Below are positions 17,721 through 26,474 of a DNA stretch of 64,000 nucleotides, piece after piece. How positions within the stretch are numbered: the first letter of the stretch is position 1; every line of letters starts with the position of its first letter. Below the pieces are notes generated by a model that worked only from the letters and a program-made list of their open reading frames with translations, made no database searches and was not told the DNA's origin. Origin of the DNA: an uncultured Endomicrobiia bacterium (GTDB lineage: Bacteria; Elusimicrobiota; Endomicrobiia; Endomicrobiales; Endomicrobiaceae); assembly GCA_938040055.1 (NCBI GenBank), contig CALHWY010000020.1:45060-109059 (forward strand), written 5' to 3'. The translations under genes and the position numbers were made by a program.

Positions 17721-19771
17721 ATTTTTATATTGACGGACGTTTCCACAGCGAATTTAAATTCTTCGCCGGGCTTTAGCGACTTTCTGACAATAGCAACGGC
17801 GACCGTTCCCTGATACGTTTTTTCATAACCGTTCTCGGAATTCGAGACGGTCTCTATGGGATATATCCACATGTCGCAGCTTTGCGATAAAGCGATCTCG
17901 ACTTCGATTTTAAAAAAATCATCATATCTTTTCCAGCGTGTTACCTGTCTGAGATCGGCAAAATCGCCGGCGGTCTTGCTTGAAAAAGCAAAAACCTGCT
18001 CCGGGGCAAAACAAAAATCAAAATCCCGATCCGACAAATTCTTTATGCCGTAAACCGCCGAGTACCCGTGCTGCGAGGGCGTAACGGTTTTTGTCAGCTT
18101 GACTTCATTTTCGCAAACCCTGCCTTTTCTTTCCAAAATAAGCCTGGAACCCGAAACTTTCGCTTCGTATTTTCCCGTAACGAAATCTCCCAGTTCCCGA
18201 AAACGCACAAAAGCAAAATCCTCATGCTTTGTTTCTTCAGAAATGAAATGATCGACTAAAGAGTTCCTTCTGTACCAGTCATAACAAAGATATTTGTCCA
18301 GTCCTGCTTCCTTGACTTTTACGGCATCGTTATGAATCGTATGAACTTCTTTTTCATTACCGCCGGCCAAAACGGCATTGTCTATATTTTCTCTGAGCTT
18401 TTTATGATAAGACTCGCATCGTCTCGTGAGAACGTCAAGAAGATTATGATTGATCTTTAAAATATCAAATTCGAAAATACTCCCCCCGCAGCCCGCTTTT
18501 ACATAAATATTATGGGTTTTGCTTTCATAAAGATATTCGTCTTCCATGTCGCAGTCAAAATCAAACTCGGACCAGGCGGCGCGTTTCATAAAAGACTTAT
18601 TGTAAAAATTTTCGGCTTTCAGCAAAGACGCGTATACCGCATTTCTCAGATGCGGCAGATAAAGCCCTCCGAACACTCCGTGCCAGTACGCGCAGTTGCA
18701 CTGCCCCGCGTGCAGGCTGTCCAGCGCTTTTTCGGCATAAGGCTTTTGGGTATCGGAATATTTTTTCACTTTATTGCTTATGTAAAGCATCTTTTTGTGC
18801 ATATTGTTGGATTCGTCATATTTGCTTAAAAAGTTGCGCCAAAAACCGCCCCGCATAAACATTTTCGCTTCGTAATCTCCGCCCAAACGCCCTAAAGCGT
18901 CCTCAAATTTCCGTCTGGAACCGCTCGGGAGAGACCATTCGGACATCTCAAAATACGAAGCGCAGGGAAGATAAACTCTTCCCGAAGATTCCCGCGATTG
19001 TAATATTTCCGAAAAACCGGCGGTTTCAACCGTATCGGAATTTTCCTCGACAGCCGTAATAAAATTCTCAAGCCATCCGTTTTCGTATACATGCTTATCC
19101 GTTCCCGGCCACATTCCGAATTTCTCTCCGTCATCAGCCATGACCAGAACCGCATTTTCGTCTTTCCGGGCTTTAAAATAATTGATCGTATTTTCCACAC
19201 TGTCAAACGGCATCATATATCTGAGTTTGCGGCTTATGGGAAAAATATTGAGTCTGCACCCTTGCTCCTCGGTGGTATAATATCCGCTCAGCGTCTCGGT
19301 GTCCATTCCGGACGCGGCAAAATGAGCGTCGTCAAGAACCGTATATTTTATTCCGGCCTCGCACAAAACTTTGGCAAGCCCCGGCTCCCATATTCTCTCG
19401 GCAAGCCACGCGCCGTTTACTTCTGCGCAGCCGAATTTGTTTTTCAGATAACTGGTAAGCTTATTTATCTGCATTATCTTATCCCTGTCGGGAATGGAAG
19501 CCATTACAGGTTCGTAATATCCGCCTGAGAGAATCTCGAGATTTCCGCATGAAACAAGCTTTTTTACGTCCTTTATGTAATCGGGATGTTCTTTTGAAAT
19601 ATATTCCCAAACCATCCCGCTGGCATGCAGCCCCCACTTGATTTTCGGATGTCTGAGCATAACCTGCATAAAAGGCCTATAGGCAACCCGGTACGCTTTT
19701 TCAAAAACCCATTTGAAATTTCCGACGGGCTGGTGATTGTGCGTACAAAAAATAAATTTTACTTTACCCAT
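17717..19771 (-). CDS. Glycoside hydrolase family 57 protein (4-alpha-glucanotransferase/alpha-amylase type)
   Basis: 684-residue cytoplasmic enzyme acting on alpha-1,4-glucans. The start motif FCTHNHQPVGNF is the GH57 HNHQP signature. The nucleophile region is GAWLAERIWEPGL (Glu in AER) and the acid/base Asp is in MADDGEKFGMWP. C-terminal beta domains of the type found in Thermococcus 4-alpha-glucanotransferase follow. The ATG at 19771 is preferred over a GTG five codons upstream because GGTGAG sits just before it. It lies inside the PTS operon between EIIB and EIIC, overlapping EIIC by four bases. This suggests glycogen or maltodextrin handling linked to the sugar PTS. Transferase versus hydrolase cannot be told. 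Confidence 0.88.
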   Translation of the reverse strand: MGKVKFIFCTHNHQPVGNFKWVFEKAYRVAYRPFMQVMLRHPKIKWGLHASGMVWEYISKEHPDYIKDVKKLVSCGNLEILSGGYYEPVMASIPDRDKIMQINKLTSYLKNKFGCAEVNGAWLAERIWEPGLAKVLCEAGIKYTVLDDAHFAASGMDTETLSGYYTTEEQGCRLNIFPISRKLRYMMPFDSVENTINYFKARKDENAVLVMADDGEKFGMWPGTDKHVYENGWLENFITAVEENSDTVETAGFSEILQSRESSGRVYLPCASYFEMSEWSLPSGSRRKFEDALGRLGGDYEAKMFMRGGFWRNFLSKYDESNNMHKKMLYISNKVKKYSDTQKPYAEKALDSLHAGQCNCAYWHGVFGGLYLPHLRNAVYASLLKAENFYNKSFMKRAAWSEFDFDCDMEDEYLYESKTHNIYVKAGCGGSIFEFDILKINHNLLDVLTRRCESYHKKLRENIDNAVLAGGNEKEVHTIHNDAVKVKEAGLDKYLCYDWYRRNSLVDHFISEETKHEDFAFVRFRELGDFVTGKYEAKVSGSRLILERKGRVCENEVKLTKTVTPSQHGYSAVYGIKNLSDRDFDFCFAPEQVFAFSSKTAGDFADLRQVTRWKRYDDFFKIEVEIALSQSCDMWIYPIETVSNSENGYEKTYQGTVAVAIVRKSLKPGEEFKFAVETSVNIKI

Positions 19772-19782
19772 TTTCTCACCCG

Positions 19783-20280
19783 TCACTTTATAAAATTACA
19801 TTCTTTTTCCAGTATCGGAAATACATCCACCCTCTCATCAGCCGGCAAAACTCTTCCTTCGGTCTCTATTCCCCTGCGGTGTATTTTAATAAGAGCTTGC
19901 GCATCTTTATCGTCAACCGACAAATTGCACAGAAGCTGTTTTTTGCCGCTGGAAAAATGCATTCCGCCCACATTTACCGATTTAATGTCCGCGCCGCTTT
20001 CAATAACCTCCAGCACGTCCGAAGGATTTGAAAAAAGGAGCATGGTTTTGCTTTTTTCATATTTTCCGCTTAAGCAATCCTGCGAAGCCGCCTTAACGGT
20101 TTTTATCTCAAGTTCGACATTGCTCGGAACCGCCATCGCCAAAAGCATCTGCTGCATGCGGTCATCGGCCACGGCGTCCGAAACCACAACGATCTTGTTT
20201 ATATTTATGACTTTCAGCCACCCCTGAACTATCTGTCCGTGCACAAGACGGTCGTCAATTCTTACCAGTTCTATCGGCAT
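19783..20280 (-). CDS. Mannose-family PTS component IIB
   Basis: 165-residue cytoplasmic subunit that takes phosphate from EIIA onto His in VRIDDRLVHGQIVQGW near residue 15 and passes it to the sugar. Length and fold match EIIB of the mannose/sorbose family. It lies 13 bases after EIIA and 11 bases before GH57. EIIA and EIIB are separate genes here rather than fused as in E. coli ManX. Confidence 0.94.
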   Translation of the reverse strand: MPIELVRIDDRLVHGQIVQGWLKVININKIVVVSDAVADDRMQQMLLAMAVPSNVELEIKTVKAASQDCLSGKYEKSKTMLLFSNPSDVLEVIESGADIKSVNVGGMHFSSGKKQLLCNLSVDDKDAQALIKIHRRGIETEGRVLPADERVDVFPILEKECNFIK

Positions 20281-20293
20281 AAACGCATCCCTT

Positions 20294-20707
20294 TTATTTT
20301 TTCATTCTGCTGAGAAACATTTTTTTTACGTCAACAATGCTTTTCTGTCCGTCAGCAAGCACTTTCGCGGCAAGCTCGGAAACATTGCTTATGTTTTTGC
20401 CCGCAAACACCGCTGACAAAACCATGGGCAGATTTACTCCCGCAAGAACCTCAACATTGACAGATCCGCATGCCGGCACGGAAGCATTGCAGGGAGTTCC
20501 ACCTACCATATCGGTCAGCAGCAAAACGCCGTCTTCCGCGCCTGCTCTTTTGACGAGCCCATCTATTTTTAACCGCATATCCGCAAGACTGTCCTGAAGC
20601 CCGCGGTCAAGAGCGTGCAAACCGGGCTGCTTTCCGGCTATCATCTCCGCCGACTTTTGCAGCTGCGAGGCGAGTTCTCCGTGCGCGACAATAATAATTT
20701 GAATCAT
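20294..20707 (-). CDS. Mannose-family PTS component IIA
   Basis: 137-residue cytoplasmic subunit with the phospho-accepting His in IIIVAHGELASQL near residue 9 and the LLTDMVGGTPCNAS block of the fructose/mannose EIIA family. Its ATG (20707-20705) starts inside a run of seven A. The upstream yvcK frame reads 101 bases into it in another frame, which is abnormal for such genes (see yvcK). Confidence 0.93.
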   Translation of the reverse strand: MIQIIIVAHGELASQLQKSAEMIAGKQPGLHALDRGLQDSLADMRLKIDGLVKRAGAEDGVLLLTDMVGGTPCNASVPACGSVNVEVLAGVNLPMVLSAVFAGKNISNVSELAAKVLADGQKSIVDVKKMFLSRMKK

Positions 20708-21641
20708 TTTTTTCCTTAATTATTTCCATTAAAGCTCCGGCTAATTTAGCGCTGTCATGGCGCGCATAAATTTCATCAGAGAACAAGCTGTTTTTAACCG
20801 TTTTTGTATTTATTTTATCGGCTTCCACCTGAAAAGAGCCGCATCTGCCATACCTTTTTGAAATCTCTTCGGGAATTTTGCCTTTGTTCATAAGAACGCA
20901 GTCTATAATTCCCTTATATGAATGCCTTTCTATAGCCTCAATATGATCCGAAAGTTTATAACCTCCGGTTTCTCCCGGCTGCGTCATGATATTGCATACA
21001 TATATTTTATAAGCTCCGGAAGATTTTACCGCCTCGACGACTCCGTCGACAAGCAGATTGACTATTACCGAAGTATATAAAGAACCGGGCCCGAAAATCA
21101 TAATATCCGCATTTCTAAGAGCTTCCAAAACTTCAGGCGCCGCCGGAGGAAACAATGGAGCCAAGCTGATTTTTTTTATTCTGCGGCGCGTTTTTGAGAC
21201 GGCGCTTTCCCCCCGAACCATTTTTCCGTTTTCAAGCTCGGCCTCCAGCGTTATGCTGGAAAGCGTCACGGGAAGAACTCTTCCTCTTATTGCCAGCACT
21301 TCGCCGCTTTTGGCTATGGCATTGTCAAAACCGCCTGAAATAGCCGACATAGCCGTTAAGAACAAATTGCCGAAAGAATGCCCCGACAGAGTTCCTTTTG
21401 AAGGAAATCTGTATTGAAAAAGCCTGGACATAAGACTTTCTTCTTCCGAAAGCGCCACAAGACAGTTCCTTATGTCTCCGGGAGGCAAAACCCCGAGTTC
21501 GCTTCGCAATATGCCGGAACTGCCTCCGTCATCGGCGACATTGACGATGGCGGTAATGTTTTTAAAATATTTTTTCAAACCTCTCAGCAAAGTCGAGAGG
21601 CCGCTTCCGCCGCCCAGAGCGACTATATTAAATTTTTCCAC
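20607..21641 (-). CDS. yvcK: Gluconeogenesis factor YvcK/CofD-like protein
   Basis: 344 residues as read. It starts NIVALGGGSGLSTLLRGLK, with the VADDGGSSG block of the YvcK/CofD-like family, which in other bacteria affects carbon flux, cell shape and peptidoglycan precursors and binds UDP-sugars. It directly follows rapZ, the common rapZ-yvcK arrangement. After KLAGALMEIIKEK, where family members usually end, the frame runs a further ~34 residues antisense in style (CRARRTRLAAAK) through the EIIA start. One extra A in the A7 run at 20713-20707 would end it at a TGA overlapping the EIIA ATG. The tail is probably not native. Confidence 0.9.
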   Translation of the reverse strand: MEKFNIVALGGGSGLSTLLRGLKKYFKNITAIVNVADDGGSSGILRSELGVLPPGDIRNCLVALSEEESLMSRLFQYRFPSKGTLSGHSFGNLFLTAMSAISGGFDNAIAKSGEVLAIRGRVLPVTLSSITLEAELENGKMVRGESAVSKTRRRIKKISLAPLFPPAAPEVLEALRNADIMIFGPGSLYTSVIVNLLVDGVVEAVKSSGAYKIYVCNIMTQPGETGGYKLSDHIEAIERHSYKGIIDCVLMNKGKIPEEISKRYGRCGSFQVEADKINTKTVKNSLFSDEIYARHDSAKLAGALMEIIKEKNDSNYYCRARRTRLAAAKVGGDDSRKAARFARS

Positions 21642-21642
21642 T

Positions 21643-22503
21643 TTATTTCCCGCGCAAAATATCCCTGTGGCTTATATTGACTTTATATTTTTTCCTCTTA
21701 AGAAAAGCCGCAAGCTCTTCGGCCGCGAACACGGATCTGTGCCTTCCTCCGGTACAGCCCAACGCCACGGTCAGATGACTTTTTCCTTCTTTAATATATC
21801 CCGGAAGGGTTTTGGATATAAGCCCCGAAAATATATTAAAGAAAGACAAAAATTCCCGCTGCTTTTTTATATAATTTTTAACGGCTTTGTCTTTTCCCGT
21901 CTTAAACTTCAATCCGTGCACATAGTTGGGGTTTTTGATAAAACGGACGTCAAAGACTATGTCAGCGTCATAAGGAATTCCGTATTTATATCCGAAAGAA
22001 GTTACGGAAATATTAAGCCGTTCTTTTTTCGCAGCCGCGCCGGTAAGTTTTGATATGACGTCTTTCAGTCCGCCTATGGTCATATTGGACGTATCGATAA
22101 CTTCATCGGCTATTGAAAAAATGCCGTCAATAACTTTTCTTTCCAGCGCTATTCCTTCAGCCACGGATTTTCCCAAAGGATGTTTGCGTCTGGTCTCCGA
22201 ATATCTTTTTATAAGGACATTTTCGCCGGCGTTAAAAAAAACTATTCTGTAATCTATTTTTTTCTTTTTTAATATCCCGAGAATATCCGTAACGGATTTT
22301 ATCGATTCTCCGGCTCTGGCGTCAATACTCATAGCCACGTTTTTATACTTTTCAGGATTTTTAAGACAGATGTCTATAAAATCCCCCGCCATTTTCAGAG
22401 GCATATTGTCAACGCAGACAAAGCCGAAATCCTCAAAAATTTTAAGAGCCTGGCTTTTGCCCGCTCCGGACATCCCCGATACTATAAAAAATTTTGTCTT
22501 CAT
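21643..22503 (-). CDS. rapZ: RNase adapter/nucleotide-binding protein RapZ
   Basis: 286 residues. The N-terminal P-loop is SGMSGAGKSQALK; the C-terminal domain has ALGCTGGRHRSVFAAE and a closing NISHRDI. In E. coli RapZ steers RNase E to the GlmZ small RNA and controls amino-sugar synthesis; in Gram-positives the homologue YvcJ is a GTPase next to yvcK. Its ATG overlaps hprK by four bases. Context (hprK, ptsN, PTS) matches the common hprK-rapZ-PTS cluster of Gram-negatives. The target in this organism is unknown. Confidence 0.94.
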   Translation of the reverse strand: MKTKFFIVSGMSGAGKSQALKIFEDFGFVCVDNMPLKMAGDFIDICLKNPEKYKNVAMSIDARAGESIKSVTDILGILKKKKIDYRIVFFNAGENVLIKRYSETRRKHPLGKSVAEGIALERKVIDGIFSIADEVIDTSNMTIGGLKDVISKLTGAAAKKERLNISVTSFGYKYGIPYDADIVFDVRFIKNPNYVHGLKFKTGKDKAVKNYIKKQREFLSFFNIFSGLISKTLPGYIKEGKSHLTVALGCTGGRHRSVFAAEELAAFLKRKKYKVNISHRDILRGK

Positions 22504-23447
22504 GAATTTTTTTCTTTCGCCATAATGGTTTTTTGGAGTCTGCTGCTTAAATCTTTGGCGGTAAAGCAGCCTTTATTTTTAAGCCTCTGGTTAAGGCTTG
22601 CGGTTTCCACCAAAACGGCTAAATTTCTTCCGGGGCCGACCGGAATAGTAACTTCCGGAACGCTGACCCCCAAAATGTCCGCAAAATATTCGTCTATTCC
22701 GACCCTTTCGTATTTTTTTACCGACTCCCAGTCTTCAAGCTTAATCACCATTTCGATGTGGGATTCGTCAAGTATGTTGACAATACCGAAAAGGTTTTTT
22801 ACGTCGATAATTCCCACTCCCCTTACTTCTATAAGATGTCTTGTGATTTCAAGCCCGCTTCCCACCAAAGTTCTGCCGGATCTTTTTTTTATGTCAACGA
22901 TGTCGTCGGCGACAAGCATATGCCCTCTTTTTACAAGTTCCAGAGCGCATTCCGATTTGCCTATTCCGGCCTTTCCCGTTATAAGCACGCCAAGCCCGTA
23001 AACATTCGTAAGAACGCCGTGAAGTTTTATCGAAGGGGCAAGCTTGCCGTCAAGATAATAAATCAAATCGCCTATAAATGATGACGAGTTTAAAGTCGTT
23101 TTAATAAGAGGCACGCCGAGTTCCGAAAAAACTTTTATCATAAATTCGGAAGGTTTAAGATCTCTTGTCAGAATACAGCATGTCGCGTTTTTATGGGAAA
23201 AAATTCTATGCAGCAGTTCAAGCTGCCTCGCGCCCGTCATAGAATTTAAATAAGTGTATTCGCTTATTCCTATAACCTGCGTTCTCTCGTAAGGAAAATG
23301 TTCGAAATAACCCGTGAAAGCCAGACCCGGCCTGTTGATATCGGATACGGTAATTTTTCTGGAAAGCCCAGCCTCTCCCGTCACAAGCTCAAGCTGCAAA
23401 TCTTCGCTTTTTTCTTTTAAAAGAGTGCCTACGTCCAAAAAAGGCAT
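22500..23447 (-). CDS. hprK: HPr kinase/phosphorylase
   Basis: 315-residue bifunctional enzyme that phosphorylates or dephosphorylates the regulatory Ser of HPr according to energy state. The Walker A is LITGKAGIGKSECALEL near residue 155, and the HprK signature EVRGVGIIDVKNLFG is near 205. The N-terminal regulatory domain is present. The HPr of this cluster keeps the target Ser. It overlaps ptsN (TAATG junction) and rapZ (4 bases). Confidence 0.96.
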   Translation of the reverse strand: MPFLDVGTLLKEKSEDLQLELVTGEAGLSRKITVSDINRPGLAFTGYFEHFPYERTQVIGISEYTYLNSMTGARQLELLHRIFSHKNATCCILTRDLKPSEFMIKVFSELGVPLIKTTLNSSSFIGDLIYYLDGKLAPSIKLHGVLTNVYGLGVLITGKAGIGKSECALELVKRGHMLVADDIVDIKKRSGRTLVGSGLEITRHLIEVRGVGIIDVKNLFGIVNILDESHIEMVIKLEDWESVKKYERVGIDEYFADILGVSVPEVTIPVGPGRNLAVLVETASLNQRLKNKGCFTAKDLSSRLQKTIMAKEKNS

Positions 23448-23905
23448 TAATAAGCATCCTCTTGCTGGATAATCTTAACGATTTCTTCTTTGGTTTTGGC
23501 GTCTCTTATCGCCTGCCTGAGAAATTTATCTTTAAACAGCCTCGAGATTCTGGACAAAGCTTTCAAATGCTGTCCGGCGACTTCAACGGGGCCTACCAGC
23601 AGGAAAACAATATGCACGGGCTCTCCGTCCAAAGAATTGAATTCTATGCCTTTTCTTGATATGCCGAGCGCGCCGACCTGCTCCTGCAAAACGTCGGTTT
23701 TCCCGTGAGGAATCGCTACGCCCTGCCCTATTCCGGTAGAGCCCAGTTTTTCGCGTTCAAGAACCACTTCGATGATCTCATCAGTTTTTTTGACTTTTTT
23801 CGTGGATTTGAGAACTTCCACAAGTTCGACAATAGCGGACTTTTTGTCCGTAGCTTGCAGATCTACCGTAATTGCGTCCGCGTTTAAAAAATCCATAATT
23901 TTCAT
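23447..23905 (-). CDS. ptsN: PTS IIA-like nitrogen-regulatory protein PtsN
   Basis: 152-residue EIIA of the fructose/nitrogen type with the active-site His in GVAIPHGKTDVL near residue 68. No EIIB or EIIC partner of the fructose family is nearby, so it is probably a regulator (EIIANtr) rather than a transporter part. GGAGG lies 8 bases before the ATG. The hpf gene is just upstream, a neighbour pair also seen in the rpoN cluster of Proteobacteria; rpoN itself is not in the window. Confidence 0.93.
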   Translation of the reverse strand: MKIMDFLNADAITVDLQATDKKSAIVELVEVLKSTKKVKKTDEIIEVVLEREKLGSTGIGQGVAIPHGKTDVLQEQVGALGISRKGIEFNSLDGEPVHIVFLLVGPVEVAGQHLKALSRISRLFKDKFLRQAIRDAKTKEEIVKIIQQEDAY

Positions 23906-23932
23906 TTGTTAGCCTCCGCTGCTTTTTCTTGT

Positions 23933-23961
23933 AGTATAAATATTGTTTTTTTATATTTCAG
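23933..23961 (-). promoter_or_regulatory. Weak candidate promoter for ptsN-hprK-rapZ-yvcK-PTS
   Basis: Minus-strand CTGAAA (23961-23956), 17 bases, TATACT (23938-23933), overlapping the end of hpf. The match is modest (four and five of six). Confidence 0.3.
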
Positions 23962-24499
23962 GCTCAAGCAATACGAGCGAACCGCTGTCATTACGGTATA
24001 AAACATTCACCTTTTCGGTTTTATTGTTTAAAAACATATAGACTCTGTAACCCAGAATGTCCATTTCACTGATGGCTTCCTCAATGGTTACGGGCTTAAG
24101 GTCGAAACGCTTGATTTCCGAAATTTTCGTTCTGGAGTCTTCCATGGTGTCATACGAGAAAACATCCATGGAACTTTTCTTTTCTTTTGAAACTTCCAGA
24201 TTTTCTTTTCTGTGTATTTTTGAGATTTCTTTCTGTTTTCTGAGTTGTTTGTCCAGCTTGTCGACTGTGAGGTCTATTGATGCATAAAGATCGGGAGACT
24301 GCTCTTTTGCCCTGAAAGCCATTTTTCCTATATGAAAATTGATTTCGGTTATCTGTCTGTTTTTCTCGACTGACAGGATAACATGAGCCCAAACATCATC
24401 CCCGTCAAAAAACTTGCCGGACTTTGAAACTTTCTTGCGCACATAAGAATCAATCGCGCTGGTAAGTTTAAGATGCCTTGCCGTAATGTTGATCTGCAT
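23951..24499 (-). CDS. hpf: Ribosome hibernation promoting factor, long form
   Basis: 182 residues. The N-terminal HPF/YfiA fold (MQINITARHLKLTSAIDSYV, about 1-105) binds the ribosomal A and P sites. A variable linker and a C-terminal dimerisation domain (KPVTIEEAISEMDILGYRVYMFLN, about 130-182) follow. The long form pairs two ribosomes directly into 100S particles and is usual outside gammaproteobacteria. AAAGGAG precedes the ATG. It lies 46 bases after lptB. Confidence 0.94.
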   Translation of the reverse strand: MQINITARHLKLTSAIDSYVRKKVSKSGKFFDGDDVWAHVILSVEKNRQITEINFHIGKMAFRAKEQSPDLYASIDLTVDKLDKQLRKQKEISKIHRKENLEVSKEKKSSMDVFSYDTMEDSRTKISEIKRFDLKPVTIEEAISEMDILGYRVYMFLNNKTEKVNVLYRNDSGSLVLLEPEI

Positions 24500-24545
24500 T
24501 TTGTTCTCCTTTTATACCAAATTCTTTCACTGATTTCAATGCTTT

Positions 24546-25265
24546 TTACATTTTAAAGTTTTCGCCTAAATAGACCTTTTTCGCCTGCGGATTTTCAAGA
24601 AGTTCCCTGGCATTACCCTCCAAAAGAATTTTGCCTTCATAGATTATATAAGCCCTGTCAATTATTTCAAGCGTTTCTCTCACATTATGATCGGTAATCA
24701 GTATCCCCAGACCCCTGTTTTTCAATTTTGCGATTATTCCCTGTATATCCGCGACGGTTATAGGGTCTATGCCCACAAAAGGCTCGTCAAGAAGAAGAAA
24801 TTTGGGATCATTTACCAAAGCCCTCGCTATTTCAAGCCTTCTTTTTTCCCCGCCGGAAAGGGTAACGCTTAACTGTTTGCGCAGTTTTACAAGTCCGAAA
24901 TCTTCAAGCAGCCCGTCAACCTTCTCTTTTTGTTCTTTCTTTGAAACGGGCAGCATCTGCGCTATGGCCTTTAAATTATTTTCCACGGTAAGCCCTCTGA
25001 ATATTGAAGGCTCCTGCGAAAGATAACCCACTCCCGCTCTCGAACGCCGGTACATAGGCCAGTCCGTTATTTCCCGATCGTCAAGATAAACGCTTCCGTC
25101 ATACGGTTTTATAAGTCCTACCGTCATATAAAAAGTCGTGGTTTTGCCTGCCCCGTTAGGCCCGAGAAGCCCGACGACTTCCCCCTGTTTGACGTAAATG
25201 CTGACGCCGTTGACCACCATTCTGTATTTATATTTTTTAAAAAGTTCTTCGGCTCTCAATATCAT
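24546..25265 (-). CDS. lptB: LPS export ABC transporter ATPase LptB
   Basis: 239-residue cytoplasmic ATPase of the LptB2FGC machine that extracts LPS from the inner membrane. Walker A is LLGPNGAGKTTTFYM; the ABC signature is TLSGGEKRRLEIAR; Walker B is FLLLDEPFVGIDP. The overall sequence is LptB-like, and it overlaps lptA by four bases (ATGA). lptF and lptG are not in the window. Confidence 0.95.
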   Translation of the reverse strand: MILRAEELFKKYKYRMVVNGVSIYVKQGEVVGLLGPNGAGKTTTFYMTVGLIKPYDGSVYLDDREITDWPMYRRSRAGVGYLSQEPSIFRGLTVENNLKAIAQMLPVSKKEQKEKVDGLLEDFGLVKLRKQLSVTLSGGEKRRLEIARALVNDPKFLLLDEPFVGIDPITVADIQGIIAKLKNRGLGILITDHNVRETLEIIDRAYIIYEGKILLEGNARELLENPQAKKVYLGENFKM

Positions 25266-26026
25266 TTTATTTCATCTTCCATTTCGACATTTCCGCAAAC
25301 CTGCCCGCTCATTACTATTTTTTTATTCGTCGCGGAATTATAAAAGACCATTTTATCCGCTTCGTAAACGCCGCTTCTCCCGTCATAATAAACGTCCGCC
25401 AGAGGCCTTCTCTTGTCTTTTACCATAACCACGCTTGCGGTTTTCCTGTCATAAACGGCATTGTCCGAAACGATAGTCCCGGAAGAAGCGGCTATTTCAA
25501 CATTGTGACGCGCGCTGAGAGTTTCAAGGTTTCTGTCAAGCTCTATCTCTTCGGCTTTCAAAAGAAGCGGTTTTTGCGAATCTTTCATAAAATACTCTAC
25601 AAACGTATTTTTACCCCAGAGCCTGCCTTTTCCCAGCGGCATATTGTATAAAGCGAATTCTCCGTATGCTTTGACCGGCTCCCCGTCATCGGTAAAAGAA
25701 AACAGTTTAACATTTCCGGAAGCGTCCACGGTCTCTTCTTTTTTATTATATGTCATCTTATCGGCCGTAATCGTATTTTTTCCGCTTACGGCTTTTGAAT
25801 TTCCCCTTGATACCGTTATATCCCCGTAATGCCTTATTTCCATCTCTTCTCCGCTAATAACGGTCTTTTTTGACGTCAAAACGTCGGCAAAAGACAAAAC
25901 GGAAAAACAAAGAAAAAAACAGACGAAACTAAATATTTTTATTTCTAAGCTCCACTCTCTGATTTTTGATAATGATCTTTTCAAGTTTCGTGTCAGCCTC
26001 AAAACTTTTGCCATAAACAGTTTCAT
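25262..26026 (-). CDS. lptA: LPS export periplasmic protein LptA (OstA-like)
   Basis: About 254 residues; periplasmic bridge protein carrying LPS from LptC to LptD. Residues ~30-48 (IFSFVCFFLCFSVLSFA) look like a signal peptide with an unusually long charged lead. An OstA-type repeat fold follows (VISGEEMEIRHYG, ITADKMTYNKKEETVDASGNV). The ATG at 26026 lies next to AAGGCGGG but overlaps lptC by 98 bases; no ATG, GTG or TTG exists nearer the hydrophobic segment, so the true start is uncertain. It is coupled to lptB by an ATGA junction. Confidence 0.82.
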   Translation of the reverse strand: MKLFMAKVLRLTRNLKRSLSKIREWSLEIKIFSFVCFFLCFSVLSFADVLTSKKTVISGEEMEIRHYGDITVSRGNSKAVSGKNTITADKMTYNKKEETVDASGNVKLFSFTDDGEPVKAYGEFALYNMPLGKGRLWGKNTFVEYFMKDSQKPLLLKAEEIELDRNLETLSARHNVEIAASSGTIVSDNAVYDRKTASVVMVKDKRRPLADVYYDGRSGVYEADKMVFYNSATNKKIVMSGQVCGNVEMEDEIK

Positions 26027-26474
26027 CCCGCCTTGTCAGCTTCACGTTTTTTCTGCTGAAAACGATATCTTTCTTGGCGTTATACTGCAAATCCGCCGTC
26101 AGCAGATGTTCATTGTCAGCCGTATCGACCGTGCATTTTCCATGTCCGGAAACATCGTAAGTTTCAAGATTTATCGTGGCCGACTCGGTAACCAGGGTGG
26201 AAACATATTCCCCTTCCCTGTAAAATTTTACTATCGGAAGCTTTAAAACGGCCGTCTTTTTTTCATCGTCTATAACGGCGGATTCGGATTCCAGCACCAT
26301 TTTAAGCTTTCCGGCTTCGGTTTCAGTTATTACAAACTTTTCAACCGCCTGCTCCGCCATAGGAGGCGTTTCTTCAATAACCGTCTTTTCCTGCCTGCAT
26401 CCCGCAAAAAAGAGGAAAGCGGAAAAGGCTATTATGCATAATTCAATCTTTCTTCTGAGTTTTCCATCTCTCAT
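25929..26474 (-). CDS. lptC: LPS export protein LptC, apparently a lipoprotein
   Basis: 181 residues. The N-terminus has a short positive stretch, a hydrophobic segment and a lipobox-like FFAGCRQEK at about residue 26. It therefore looks lipid-anchored instead of held by the single membrane helix of E. coli LptC. The periplasmic part has the LptC/OstA beta-jellyroll pattern (TESATINLETYDVSGHGKC). It overlaps lpxL by 32 bases and lptA by about 98. Assignment rests on fold pattern and place between lpxL and lptA/lptB. Confidence 0.78.
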   Translation of the reverse strand: MRDGKLRRKIELCIIAFSAFLFFAGCRQEKTVIEETPPMAEQAVEKFVITETEAGKLKMVLESESAVIDDEKKTAVLKLPIVKFYREGEYVSTLVTESATINLETYDVSGHGKCTVDTADNEHLLTADLQYNAKKDIVFSRKNVKLTRRDETVYGKSFEADTKLEKIIIKNQRVELRNKNI

